Positions 31,907 to 40,439 of a stretch of DNA of 43,309 bases are shown here, piece after piece. The notes beneath the pieces are model-generated. The model did not search any database. It was not told the origin of the DNA and saw only the letters and a program-made list of their open reading frames with translations. Positions within the stretch are counted from its first letter, which is position 1, and every line of letters begins with the position of its first letter. The stretch spans positions 1 to 43,309 of the forward strand of contig PBRP01000136.1 in the NCBI GenBank assembly GCA_002726655.1, written 5' to 3'. The translations under genes and the position numbers were made by a program. The DNA comes from Gammaproteobacteria bacterium (lineage in GTDB: Bacteria; Pseudomonadota; Gammaproteobacteria; Pseudomonadales; Azotimanducaceae).

Positions 31907-34682
31907 CCACGATCTTCTCAAATTCACATCGCGTCCACCGAGACACGGGCACGGGCTGCCACTCGGTTGGGAAAAAATTCAGGTGCCCGTAACCACCGGC
32001 AAACCCAATCCATTTCACCATGCCCGGCTCCATCTCATTCGCACCACTCCAGTCTTTGTACTGGGATCCGGCCCAGCCGTTGTAAGACACCACCTGGCCC
32101 GGTTTGACATTGGCGGCAATCTTGACCCTGACCTTAAACTCACCCACATCGTTATAAACACGTACCAGGTCATCATCCTCGACGTCACGTTCAGCTGCAT
32201 CATCAGGATTGACCATCATATTGGGCTCCCCCCTGTGGGTTCCTAGAATCACGCTATTCGCCTGGTTCATTGTATGAATTGACCAGCGATTGTGCCCAGA
32301 GGTCATACCAAGAGGATAATCTCCCCCCGCTTTAGGATCTGGCTTATGGGTAGGCAACTGTTCTCCTGCTTCTATAAACCAGTCATGATCAATGAAGAAT
32401 TGAGCTCTGCGGGCATAGGTGGGAAACGGATGCCCCGATTCAGTGTGATTCCTAAACGGCACATGGGTTTTGTCTTTCTCGATGGGTGAAGCCTGCGCTG
32501 ACCCCATGCCCGTCACGCCAAAATCGATAAACCTGACCGGGCCACTATCGCGGACGCTGTCAAGGGAGGTGCCCATCGGCAGGGTGCCGCACATGACCGA
32601 ATCCCGGACACCTTCATCAATCAGCTTTTCTTCATCAAATTCACCGTTTTCATCCTTGTAATAACCACCCATGGTGAAGCGGTCGACCAGTTCGTCGATT
32701 ACTCTTGTATCTCCCGTGTAGGTTTCATACTCCTTAAGTCCACGTGCAGCGGCCCGCTCGACAAATTTCTCCACCAGCGCCAGGTATATGTCCCACTCAT
32801 TCCTTGCCTCACCGGCTGGTTTAACTGCCTTGTCTGACAGGTTCAGGTTCAACACATGGGGTGTGGGAATACTGAAGCCGATTTTTTCGTAGTGTTGTGC
32901 TGCAGGTAGTACATAGTCTGCATACAGCGCGGTCTGGCTCATACGAAAATCAATGGTTACGATTTTCTTCAGTTTCGGCCACAGGGTATCAAGCAGCGCT
33001 GTCTTGCCGCCCCTGGTACGGCGCAGCATATTGCCGCCGCACTCAATGAGAACCTGGGGTGGATCCTTGGATGGCTCATCCCACCAGCCCTTGTCGAGGG
33101 CCTCTTTCATATATTCATTGAAACTTCGCGGCAAAGATTCATCACCCCATTCACGTGTATTCCACCGTTCTTCATAGCCACACTGGTCGTACCAAAAGAA
33201 CGCCGGTATTTCTGCCAGGGGTGGATCCTGCAGGCGCACACTATCCCTGATGGCAATTTCTGTAGTAGCGGTCGGGTCAATGGCTTTAAAAGCTTCAAAG
33301 GCAGCTTCCCGGGAAGCTATGACCATTTCAGTAGCCTGGGCACCGGGTGCAGGTTTTTCCTGAGCAATAAATTGTCCTTCATGCATACCAGAGGCCCAGC
33401 AGCGAATTCCTGTTCCCTGCTTGCCCCAGTTTCCGCTCACCGCTAACACAAGGCACATGGCGCGCTCGATCAGGTCACCGTGATAAAACTTGCAGGCGTT
33501 ATATCCGAGCATGATGTTGGTACGCTTCGATGCTACTTTGCGCGCCAAGAGGCGAATAGTGTCTGGATGAACCCCCGTGATCGGCTCCTGTTTCTCTGGA
33601 GTGAAGTTCTCATTGAGATGATCCGTGAGTACTTCCAGTACAGGACGCACTTCTACTTCCGTGCCGTCACCCAGCTCTACTTCAAAGGTTCCTTCAAGGG
33701 CGACCTCCAGGCCGTTGAGACGGCAGTCACCACGATCGGCTTTCATGAGCCCTGTTTCAGGATCCCACTGATACATCTGATCCTCACGACCCGAACCAGT
33801 GACCTCTGTCTCCCTCAGGTACCGACCCGTATCGCTGCGAACCAGGTAAGCGAGATCGGTCTGCTCACGAATAAATTCCCAGTCTGCTATTTTCTCCTCA
33901 AGGATGACCTGGACGATCGCCAGACCAAAAGCCGGATCCGTTGCACCGTTAATCGGCACCTGGTAATCCGCGTGGGTATGGGAGGGGTTAATATCAGGCG
34001 AGATATTCACCACCTCGGCACCGTTGTATCGCGCTTCCGCAATAAAATGGTAGAAGGGAATTCGGGTAAAGACCGGATTCATGTGCCAGATCAGGATCAG
34101 CTCCGAATGAAACCAGTCATCAGCCGAACTTACCGGCGAGAACTTACCAAAGGTCTGGTACAGGCCTATGGAGAAATCATTGATTGAACCATTCAGGTCC
34201 AAGTGGGCGCCACCGATGGTGCCAAAAAACTTACTGGTTGGGTGTACGGTTGCATATTCGGGCGTTCCCTCATGGGTAATCGTATGCGGACCATACTCCT
34301 GGATCGCATCTACCAGGGAGTCTGCGATATCGGTCAGAGCATCATCCCAGCTCACCCTGTTCCATTTCCCTTCACCACGCTCACCGACCCGCTTCAGGGG
34401 ATAAAGCAGACGATCCGGGCCATAGAGTGACTGACTCCAGGATGCACCCTTCTGACAACCCATGGGATTAAAATCAGGCACGTTTTCTTCAATGGTATCG
34501 AAACTACCGGCCTGTTCCTCTCGCCAGACAATGCCATCCTTCACATAGACCCGCATGGGGCAAGAACCTGGGTAACAATCCACACAGTGTGACCCCCAGT
34601 AAACCTCATCCCATTCCCACTTATTGCGATAGATATCTTCCCACCCGTTGTAAATTTTGTCCTCTTTAATCACCGCTGCCAT
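31899..34682 (-). CDS. Molybdopterin oxidoreductase, type II DMSO reductase family, alpha subunit (copy 4, first gene of the run)
   Basis: 927 residues. FS0 ligands His32, Cys36, Cys41 and Cys76 (SHCVDCYPGSC). Mo ligand Asp189 in SADDWFHSE (codon GAC, 34116-34118). MGD segments GNWGKQGTGIRC and MTSGHNRWSIHT are present. The start ATG has AGGTGGAGGGG upstream and an in-frame TAA seven codons before it, which excludes an N-terminal Tat leader. A perfect FNR-type box lies 89 bases upstream, so this is probably the promoter-proximal gene. The neighbour alpha 3 overlaps its 3' end. The substrate is unknown. Confidence 0.93.
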   Translation of the reverse strand: MAAVIKEDKIYNGWEDIYRNKWEWDEVYWGSHCVDCYPGSCPMRVYVKDGIVWREEQAGSFDTIEENVPDFNPMGCQKGASWSQSLYGPDRLLYPLKRVGERGEGKWNRVSWDDALTDIADSLVDAIQEYGPHTITHEGTPEYATVHPTSKFFGTIGGAHLDLNGSINDFSIGLYQTFGKFSPVSSADDWFHSELILIWHMNPVFTRIPFYHFIAEARYNGAEVVNISPDINPSHTHADYQVPINGATDPAFGLAIVQVILEEKIADWEFIREQTDLAYLVRSDTGRYLRETEVTGSGREDQMYQWDPETGLMKADRGDCRLNGLEVALEGTFEVELGDGTEVEVRPVLEVLTDHLNENFTPEKQEPITGVHPDTIRLLARKVASKRTNIMLGYNACKFYHGDLIERAMCLVLAVSGNWGKQGTGIRCWASGMHEGQFIAQEKPAPGAQATEMVIASREAAFEAFKAIDPTATTEIAIRDSVRLQDPPLAEIPAFFWYDQCGYEERWNTREWGDESLPRSFNEYMKEALDKGWWDEPSKDPPQVLIECGGNMLRRTRGGKTALLDTLWPKLKKIVTIDFRMSQTALYADYVLPAAQHYEKIGFSIPTPHVLNLNLSDKAVKPAGEARNEWDIYLALVEKFVERAAARGLKEYETYTGDTRVIDELVDRFTMGGYYKDENGEFDEEKLIDEGVRDSVMCGTLPMGTSLDSVRDSGPVRFIDFGVTGMGSAQASPIEKDKTHVPFRNHTESGHPFPTYARRAQFFIDHDWFIEAGEQLPTHKPDPKAGGDYPLGMTSGHNRWSIHTMNQANSVILGTHRGEPNMMVNPDDAAERDVEDDDLVRVYNDVGEFKVRVKIAANVKPGQVVSYNGWAGSQYKDWSGANEMEPGMVKWIGFAGGYGHLNFFPTEWQPVPVSRWTRCEFEKIVDA

Positions 34683-34771
34683 GGCTTCCCCTCCACCTGT
34701 TTAGCTAATAATCAATATTTTCATGACGAACCTAAGAATCACTAATGTGTTGCTCTCAATCGACTTTGTAA

Positions 34772-34785
34772 TTGATCAAGATCAA
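34772..34785 (-). promoter_or_regulatory. Perfect FNR/ANR box upstream of the molybdoenzyme operon
   Basis: TTGAT-CAAG-ATCAA on the + strand, an exact match to TTGATnnnnATCAA. It lies 89 bases upstream of the alpha 4 ATG, in the 110-base gap after the MFS gene. If it acts as a class II site (centre at -41.5) the transcript would start near 34737, leaving an untranslated leader of about 54 bases; the -10 candidate CATTAG is weak. Confidence 0.8.
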
Positions 34786-34792
34786 GGTATCC

Positions 34793-36049
34793 CTATTCAT
34801 AACCATTCTTTTTCACCAACGGTAAGTCCAGATTTCTTAGTGCCGGAACAAACATCAGCAGCAACAAAACAGCCAGCGTACACAGCAGCCCTGCCGATGG
34901 AAGCATCACTGACATACCGACCAGGTCAGCTGCAAATCCAAGCAGCAGCGAATTCATCTGGGCGATAGCGCCACTGATCATAAACAGGGACATCACCCTG
35001 CCCCGCACTTCATTGCTCACCTCCCTTTGCACCAGCGAAGTGGCACTGATACTCGCGCAGGTCCAGGCAGCACCGTTAATAAAATAGGCTATGGCAGCAA
35101 GAGGAATTGACCGCACCAACCCAAACATCAAAAAGGACGCTCCAAACAGGAGGGCTCCTGTGACCAGTATTTTTCCCAGGTGGCGAACACCGCTAACAGC
35201 CGACAGGCAATAGGATGCGATCAAGGTACCGACACCCCAGGTTGCGGCAAGCAGACCATATTGCCCGGGTGCGAGTCCCAGGATATCTCCCGCCCATCTT
35301 GCGATCGGGCCATGAAAAAGTGCAAACCCAAAAGCCGATGCAAAAAACATGAGGACAATAATCCACATAATCCTGCTCTGGGTACGGACATAGGTGACAC
35401 CATACTTTATTGAAGTCACCACTGGTTCACTGGCTGCAACCCGTACGACACCACGGTAGTTCAGCATCAGCAGGACAACGACAATGCCGACATTACCGAG
35501 CGTACTCACGACATAGGCGCCTCCCGGGCCTATGGCATCAATTACAAATCCCGCAAGAATCGGGGTCACTGCAAATGAGCCCATCTGCGCGGCTGTGGTC
35601 AGGGCAACCGCATTGGGAATCTGCTGTTGCGGCACAAGCTCAGGAATAAGCGCCTGCCGGATAGGAGCATCTATTGATGCAGTGGCGGCACCAATAAAGA
35701 TCAGGGTGAATATCAACCACAACGACTGATAGCCCAGTATCACCATGACGCCGAGTACCAGGCTAACTATCAACGCAATCGTCTCAGTCAAGATCAGCAG
35801 CAGGCGTCTGTCCATGCGATCCGCAAGCGCACCACCATACAAACCAAACAGGAGCGTCGCGATACCGCGGATGGCACCCAGCAAACCCAGGGTCCAGGAC
35901 GAATCAGTAATGCTATAGATGAGCCACATCTGCGCGTAATACTGAAAAGCCATGGTACCGCTGGCAAACAGCATGCCATACCAGAGGATACGGAAATCGC
36001 GGTTCGCCAGTGCAGGAAATCGCTTCTGGCCTATTGTTGCCTCTGACAT
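34793..36049 (-). CDS. MFS transporter, EntS/MFS_3-like
   Basis: 418 residues with about 12 membrane helices. It begins FPALANRDFRILWYGMLFAS, typical of the MFS_3/EntS-type exporters, carries the motif A variant GGALADRMDRRLLL, and has ATASIDAPIRQALIPELVP and a second-half VSNEVRGRVMSLFM. A perfect FNR-type palindrome lies 60 bases upstream of its ATG, with TAATAC spaced 22 bases from the box. It precedes the molybdoenzyme operon on the same strand, so it may export or import that system's substrate or product; this is inference. Confidence 0.85.
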   Translation of the reverse strand: MSEATIGQKRFPALANRDFRILWYGMLFASGTMAFQYYAQMWLIYSITDSSWTLGLLGAIRGIATLLFGLYGGALADRMDRRLLLILTETIALIVSLVLGVMVILGYQSLWLIFTLIFIGAATASIDAPIRQALIPELVPQQQIPNAVALTTAAQMGSFAVTPILAGFVIDAIGPGGAYVVSTLGNVGIVVVLLMLNYRGVVRVAASEPVVTSIKYGVTYVRTQSRIMWIIVLMFFASAFGFALFHGPIARWAGDILGLAPGQYGLLAATWGVGTLIASYCLSAVSGVRHLGKILVTGALLFGASFLMFGLVRSIPLAAIAYFINGAAWTCASISATSLVQREVSNEVRGRVMSLFMISGAIAQMNSLLLGFAADLVGMSVMLPSAGLLCTLAVLLLLMFVPALRNLDLPLVKKNGYE

Positions 36050-36108
36050 TACCCGACCTTACCCAGTCAATAAAAGACCAGTATTAAGGCACGACACATG
36101 TGGAGACA

Positions 36109-36122
36109 TTGATCCGAATCAA
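36109..36122 (-). promoter_or_regulatory. Perfect FNR/ANR box upstream of the MFS gene
   Basis: TTGAT-CCGA-ATCAA, an exact FNR consensus match centred about 66 bases before the MFS ATG (36049). On the minus strand TAATAC begins 22 bases after the box, the spacing of a class II FNR promoter, predicting a start near 36074. With the box at 34772 it suggests a shared anaerobic regulon. Confidence 0.8.
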
Positions 36123-36180
36123 GATGCGATCCGGTTTCTTGCAATTACAAGGTATTTTAACGCCAGCCCTTTCAGAAGGA

Positions 36181-36780
36181 TCAGACCATATGATGATGCA
36201 GGACCACCTGTTCCAGCTCAAAAAAAGTTCTAGCCTGCGGTTCAACATCAAATTTGATATGTAATGCCTTGGCAATGTTGGTGGTTGAAAACATGCCCCT
36301 GACGACGAATGAAGTCAGAGATCTGTCGACAACGATCACGTGTTGTTCGCTGAGGTGCTTGATGGTTTCCAGAATATCCCCAATCGTCGATGCCGAAATC
36401 TTCTCATAATCAAGACCGTGTATATGCTCCCGGTTAATCATCACGTTTTCCACGAGCACTTCATCGCGATTTTTTATCTGGTTGCTGGCCATATAAGCCA
36501 GAACCTTGCCACTGTTGATATCGGTTGCAGTGACAATACCATTAAAACTGGTACCCCCTATGTCCGTCACAAGCAGGGACCTGACGTATGATCGTTTCAT
36601 CAAGTTCAGCGCTTCACAGACATTAGACTTGCAATTGACTACCACGGGATGAACGCTGCGGAAGTCCGTCATAAAGATACTGGCGGGACTATCCAGTGTC
36701 AGGGCCGGTATCGGCGGGTTCACAAAAGTTGTCACGTCAGCTAGATTGACAGTGGACAGAGCTCGGTACCTGGAAAGCAT
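36181..36780 (-). CDS. CBS-domain pair protein
   Basis: 199 residues with two CBS modules, which bind adenosine nucleotides and act as energy-state sensors. The first has DFRSVHPVVVNCKSNVCEAL, then SLLVTDIGGTSFNGIVTATD; the second VENVMINREHIH, ETIKHLSEQHVIVVD and SFVVRGMFSTTNIAKAL. No other domain is attached. SD AGGAGA is directly upstream. It begins 9 bases after the YbaK-type gene, so the two are likely co-transcribed. Stand-alone CBS proteins usually regulate a partner; the partner is not evident here. Confidence 0.85.
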   Translation of the reverse strand: MLSRYRALSTVNLADVTTFVNPPIPALTLDSPASIFMTDFRSVHPVVVNCKSNVCEALNLMKRSYVRSLLVTDIGGTSFNGIVTATDINSGKVLAYMASNQIKNRDEVLVENVMINREHIHGLDYEKISASTIGDILETIKHLSEQHVIVVDRSLTSFVVRGMFSTTNIAKALHIKFDVEPQARTFFELEQVVLHHHMV

Positions 36781-36789
36781 CTCAATCTC

Positions 36790-37254
36790 CTAGTGTGAAG
36801 TAAAATCCATCAGTTGCGGTTGGACTAACCACTCAAAATCTCTATAGGACATTCGAATATCTTCTGTGTGAGTGCCTGCGGTAAAGGAAATGACCTCATC
36901 TTCTGCCAATGAGGTCGAAACATAGACGGGAAGCCCGAATAGATTCCCTACAGGTGGAATACTGCCCTTATCACACATGGGGGCAATTGTTTGCAGCTCT
37001 CTTTCTGTTGCCAATTCAACGGTTTTCGCTCCAACCTTTTGGCGGAAACCTTCGAGGTCAACCTGCTGGCATGCCGGCAATACCAATATTACGAATCGGC
37101 TATCAATTTTTAACACCACTGATTTGGCAACTTCATAGCCTGTGGTATGAAGTACCTCGGCGGTTTCCTGTGCGGTAAAGGTGGGCGAGTGGTTATAACT
37201 GCGAAATGAAATATTTCGCGAATCCAGCAGTTTGTTCAACGTCCTGATTGGCAT
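36790..37254 (-). CDS. YbaK/EbsC-type aminoacyl-tRNA deacylase
   Basis: 154 residues, a single-domain YbaK/ProX-like protein that removes mischarged amino acids from tRNA. It begins TLNKLLDSRNISFRSYNHS; then TAQETAEVLH, VAKSVVLKIDSRFVILVLPA (conserved Lys in AKSVVLK), KVGAKTVELATERELQ, the active-site loop GSIPPVGNLFGLPVYV and a C-terminal FTAGTHTEDIRMSYRDF. The specificity (Cys, Ala or Ser) cannot be told apart. A strong ribosome-binding site (AGGAGG) precedes the ATG. Confidence 0.87.
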   Translation of the reverse strand: MPIRTLNKLLDSRNISFRSYNHSPTFTAQETAEVLHTTGYEVAKSVVLKIDSRFVILVLPACQQVDLEGFRQKVGAKTVELATERELQTIAPMCDKGSIPPVGNLFGLPVYVSTSLAEDEVISFTAGTHTEDIRMSYRDFEWLVQPQLMDFTSH

Positions 37255-37534
37255 CGTTACAACCTCCTGAGTGGGGCTTTCTCAATTGATACGCTGAGTA
37301 ATTCCGAAAGTCCAGCAGCTTGATAGTCTAATTTAGAATATCGGCCACGGGTTTTAGGAAGCGAGAATATAACCCCTGTAGCCTTGCATTCCTAATGCGC
37401 CCAGACCACAGCGGTATACAGTATTTAGAGCCGCAAAAACGCATTCCAGTTCAGACAACCACTGTCCGTTATTTCCGGCGACAACGCGGTCAGCAAATCG
37501 GGAATACCAGCATGTAACCAGCATCCCGGGCCGT

Positions 37535-37540
37535 TATAAT
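37535..37540 (+). promoter_or_regulatory. Candidate -10 element (TATAAT)
   Basis: A perfect TATAAT sits 20 bases before the ATG at 37561. The -35 region (about 37512-37517) does not match TTGACA, so the promoter is only a candidate. The 300-base divergent gap 37255-37554 shows nothing else I can name. Confidence 0.35.
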
Positions 37541-37560
37541 GATGTAATCCATTTTTGGGT

Positions 37561-38046
37561 ATGCTTATGGCTGACATCAACATTGAGAATTTCTATCGAC
37601 ACATAGGGAGGATTCTCAGCATCCTTTATGAACTATTTCCGACCAAGGCACCAGTATACGTCGACGATGTGGCTGGCATAGATGAGCCAGACGAGTATGG
37701 CCTTCACAGTCCCCAATACACGGCCGGTTTTTTTGCCCTCGTCTGGCTAGCCGATGAAGGCTACATTCGATATTCGGACACGATTCGCCAGGATGGAATA
37801 GACCAGGCAGCTCTGACGCACAAGGCCTTTCTCAGGCTTACCCAAATATCAGACCCGATTTACATGGCGCCGGTCTACAAAGTTGACGAGTCGAACCTGG
37901 TCCGAATTGCACCAACCGAAGAGCCAAGCCCTTCGATGGTTGAAGACCAGAAGCTGGTCATCAATCAGCTGCGGAACGCTCTGCGAAGTGGAGACTCAAT
38001 CGCCATAAACAAGGTTGTGCTGCATATTCTTCAGAGCCATTCCTGA
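37561..38046 (+). CDS. Small protein of unknown function
   Basis: 161 residues from ATG 37561; ATG 37567 (MADINIENFYRH) is equally possible, and neither has a clear ribosome-binding site. The N-terminal half looks like a helical, perhaps winged-helix-type fold: IENFYRHIGRILSILYELFP, then SPQYTAGFFALVWLADEGYI with a short strand pair, and ALTHKAFLRL. The C-terminus is a polar helix (VINQLRNALRSGDSIAINKV). I do not recognise a family. It is divergent from ybaK and convergent with the kinase-like gene on its right. Confidence 0.6.
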   Translation: MLMADINIENFYRHIGRILSILYELFPTKAPVYVDDVAGIDEPDEYGLHSPQYTAGFFALVWLADEGYIRYSDTIRQDGIDQAALTHKAFLRLTQISDPIYMAPVYKVDESNLVRIAPTEEPSPSMVEDQKLVINQLRNALRSGDSIAINKVVLHILQSHS

Positions 38047-38186
38047 TCTGATGCGATAGTGCTGTGAGTTGTTGTGAATATGTGAATCTGAACTAGTCCA
38101 TAAAACTAGACTAACAGTGATGTTTACAATGCTTCTTAGTTAAGCACCGGATTAAATAGTCCAGCACCTAATCTTCTGTGGCATTT

Positions 38187-38226
38187 GGCTCGGCGCCCCC
38201 GGCCATCCATGGGCTCGGCGCCCCCG
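38187..38226. repeat. Direct repeat GGCTCGGCGCCCCCG, two copies
   Basis: Copies at 38187-38201 and 38212-38226, 25 bases apart, both GC-rich against a lower-GC background. They lie in a 279-base gap (38047-38325) between convergent genes, which also holds a CTGGCG/CGCCAG short stem near 38245-38263. No T-run follows. Confidence 0.6.
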
Positions 38227-38325
38227 CCATTCCCGCGTCCATCCCTGGCGCTAGCCACGCCAGATCAGGCACCAGACTATTCAATCCTAACTACTGAATT
38301 CTGTCGAATTAATGTCAGATCAAGG

Positions 38326-39453
38326 CTAGCTAACCCTGCACAGTACAGAATCCTCGTAACCAGTAGTGACACGACACAAGCCTGAGAGTTCTTTATCCAG
38401 TGATGGATCGCCCGTATCCACCAGCAACGGTTTGCCCCGCAGACCCTCAAGTTTTGTTTTTGTCGCTATGACATGCAGATTATCCAACCCCACCGCACGG
38501 ATCACTCTCGAGCTAAGTTGTTGATTACCACGTCCAAAAATGTGCCCCTGGCCACCAATCACTGTAATGACGATACGGCTCGGCACAGCCTCCACCAGCG
38601 AAAACAGCTGATTTTCCGTGGCATCTGCAAGAATCAGCTCAGCATCTCTGACAACATCCACGCCCAGTAAAGTATTCTCAAGACTCAGCGATTCCATGAC
38701 CGCGGCTGTCGTGCTTCCGGCGCCGACCAGATACTGAACCCCCGCTTTCATATTGTCGATCACGTCAGCTGCAATTTCCTGCAAAACCAAGGCTTCCACC
38801 TCCATCCCACCGGATTTGGTCTGCTGGATATAACGAAGTTCCTCCGGCACGGTCATCTCACCGCGATACTTTGCCAGCACCGTACCCTGCCGAAATGCTT
38901 CCTCGTCAATATCCCTGACTTCGGCATCCGTCACGGTAGTGAGTTTCCCCAGGGCAATGTCACATACAATTTTCCCGGCAGCCACTGGGCTATTGGCAAA
39001 TACACCAGAATGCATCTTCACACCACAGGGAATACCCAGCACTACCTGGCCTGGTTTTACAACATCACAAACATCTCCAGCAGTACCGTCGCCACCGGCA
39101 AAAAGAATGATATCCACGGACTCTGCCTGCAGCAACTCGATGGCCCGCCTGGTATCTTCCGCACTCGTTGGATGCCGGTCAGGGTCACCAACAACCTTAT
39201 AGTGGTGCCCGCTGCTTTTTAGTGCTGCCTCCCCCATCTCCCCCGCGAAAGTAACAAATTCGACCCTGTCTGCTACACCTGCCAGACCTTCTATAGATAA
39301 ACAGGTCCTGGCAAGCACTTTACTTTCAACACCTGACAACCTCGCCTGATCAACGAGATCCCGATCATCGCTTCCTTTTAACGCAGCAGGACCCCCGATC
39401 CCCGCCAGCGGATTCATCACCAGCCCAACTCGCAGCCTCCTTGAGTTCATCAC
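38326..39453 (-). CDS. ATP-NAD kinase-like protein (AcoX family)
   Basis: 375 residues. GLVMNPLAGIGG at the N-terminus, the nucleotide-binding GGDGTAGDV, and GIPCGVKMHSGVFA are typical of the AcoX-like branch of the NAD-kinase/diacylglycerol-kinase fold, which is often linked to acetoin or 2-oxoacid metabolism. The protein is longer than plain NadK, with a C-terminal IVITVIGGQGHIFGRGNQQL segment. The start overlaps the thioesterase gene's stop by 4 bases (ATGATG), so the two form an operon. Whether it phosphorylates NAD is unknown. Confidence 0.85.
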   Translation of the reverse strand: MMNSRRLRVGLVMNPLAGIGGPAALKGSDDRDLVDQARLSGVESKVLARTCLSIEGLAGVADRVEFVTFAGEMGEAALKSSGHHYKVVGDPDRHPTSAEDTRRAIELLQAESVDIILFAGGDGTAGDVCDVVKPGQVVLGIPCGVKMHSGVFANSPVAAGKIVCDIALGKLTTVTDAEVRDIDEEAFRQGTVLAKYRGEMTVPEELRYIQQTKSGGMEVEALVLQEIAADVIDNMKAGVQYLVGAGSTTAAVMESLSLENTLLGVDVVRDAELILADATENQLFSLVEAVPSRIVITVIGGQGHIFGRGNQQLSSRVIRAVGLDNLHVIATKTKLEGLRGKPLLVDTGDPSLDKELSGLCRVTTGYEDSVLCRVS

Positions 39454-39857
39454 TGTTCGCGATTAAGCCTTTTGACGACTGAACTAAATGTCATAACGGC
39501 TTCATCTCCGACAAATATTTCGCCAGTTACGAATGCCAGGGACCGAGTTTTCCTGGTCAAGCTCGTACGGCATTCAATCAGGTCGCCGACACGGGCCGAA
39601 GAGACGAATTCACAACTGAAACTAACTGAAACACAATCTTCTGACCTGTAGTGGTCTGTCGCTTCCATACATAGTGAAAAGTCAGCAAACGTCATCAATA
39701 CACCGCCATGAACCAGATTAACGACATTACAGTGCCTGTCTTCCGCCACGAACGCGTAGGTTCTGTGATCAGGCTTATGCTGATAGTAAAAAGGACCGAT
39801 GTAATCTTCGGCTGGGTCAAACCCCGGATCAGTTGAATACCCGTCTGGAAACGCCAT
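39450..39857 (-). CDS. PaaI-family hotdog-fold thioesterase
   Basis: 135 residues. The hotdog pattern NVVNLVHGGVLMTFADFSLC (helix with HGG and the acidic residue region DF), SVSFSCEFVSSARVGDLIEC and TRSLAFVTGEIF matches acyl-CoA thioesterases of the PaaI/YbgC type, cytoplasmic enzymes hydrolysing aromatic or fatty acyl-CoA. The N-terminal leader of about 30 residues (DYIGPFYYQHKPDHRTY) precedes the fold. It overlaps the AcoX-like gene by 4 bases. The substrate is unknown. Confidence 0.86.
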   Translation of the reverse strand: MAFPDGYSTDPGFDPAEDYIGPFYYQHKPDHRTYAFVAEDRHCNVVNLVHGGVLMTFADFSLCMEATDHYRSEDCVSVSFSCEFVSSARVGDLIECRTSLTRKTRSLAFVTGEIFVGDEAVMTFSSVVKRLNREQ

Positions 39858-39959
39858 TTCAGTTGTCCTTAATATCTGTTCTCTGTTGACAAGTAATGAA
39901 CGTCAGAAAACTGCCAAAGTGTGGCGGCCAGTCACGTCAATCAATTTCATTGCAAGCAC

Positions 39960-40439
39960 TCATTCCGGTTCAACATCCGTATCAGGAAGACAGTCTACTG
40001 CCGCCAGTTGCTCAATGTATGGGCTGGACAGAAGCTCGCTGGCGGCGAGAAGATGATCCAAATACCATCTGGCAGGCTTCAAACTATTGTCAATGTATTC
40101 CTGCTGGGCGAGATAAACCCAGGCATCTACTGGGCCGTCCGGGCACACTATCTTCAGCAGCTGTCTGTCATAACGAACCGGGAAACCTTCATACGGATCC
40201 ATCATGCTGATCTCGTCCTCATGCCTTAACCTATAGACCACACCCTCGGTTACAGCACCTTTTCGCATCATTACGTTGGCGGAAGCGGCACCAATATATT
40301 TCACCGAGCGCTTGTTAAACGCGAGTCGAAAATCATGAAGCTTGCCGGCTTGATATTGATCGAATTGCATGCGCCGTCGGCGGACCCTGTCAGGGTTCAT
40401 ATTGCTGCCGTAGGCAAAATAGTATGATACGGAAGACAC
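39960..40439 (-). CDS. Gamma-glutamylcyclotransferase-like protein
   Basis: 159 residues with the GGCT/AIG2 fold signature: YYFAYGSNMNPDRV at the N-terminus (substrate loop YGSNM), HDFRLAFNK, EGVVYRL and MMDPYEGFPVRYDRQLLKI, whose Glu in YEG is the typical acid. Members release 5-oxoproline from gamma-glutamyl peptides. The start is directly at the stop of the TusA-like gene (no gap), so translation is coupled. The exact substrate is not clear. Confidence 0.85.
   Translation of the reverse strand: MSSVSYYFAYGSNMNPDRVRRRRMQFDQYQAGKLHDFRLAFNKRSVKYIGAASANVMMRKGAVTEGVVYRLRHEDEISMMDPYEGFPVRYDRQLLKIVCPDGPVDAWVYLAQQEYIDNSLKPARWYLDHLLAASELLSSPYIEQLAAVDCLPDTDVEPE

Noticed and set aside
31906-31927. 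Twin arginine (MNLRRSW) at the GTG-started N-terminus of alpha 3 as a Tat signal
   Set aside because: No hydrophobic core follows, it overlaps the coding end of alpha 4, and the ATG at 31906 is a better start.
38185-38385. Pro/Arg-rich ORF of 66 codons in the GC-rich gap
   Set aside because: It is created by the GC-rich direct repeat and overlaps the 3' end of the AcoX-like gene.
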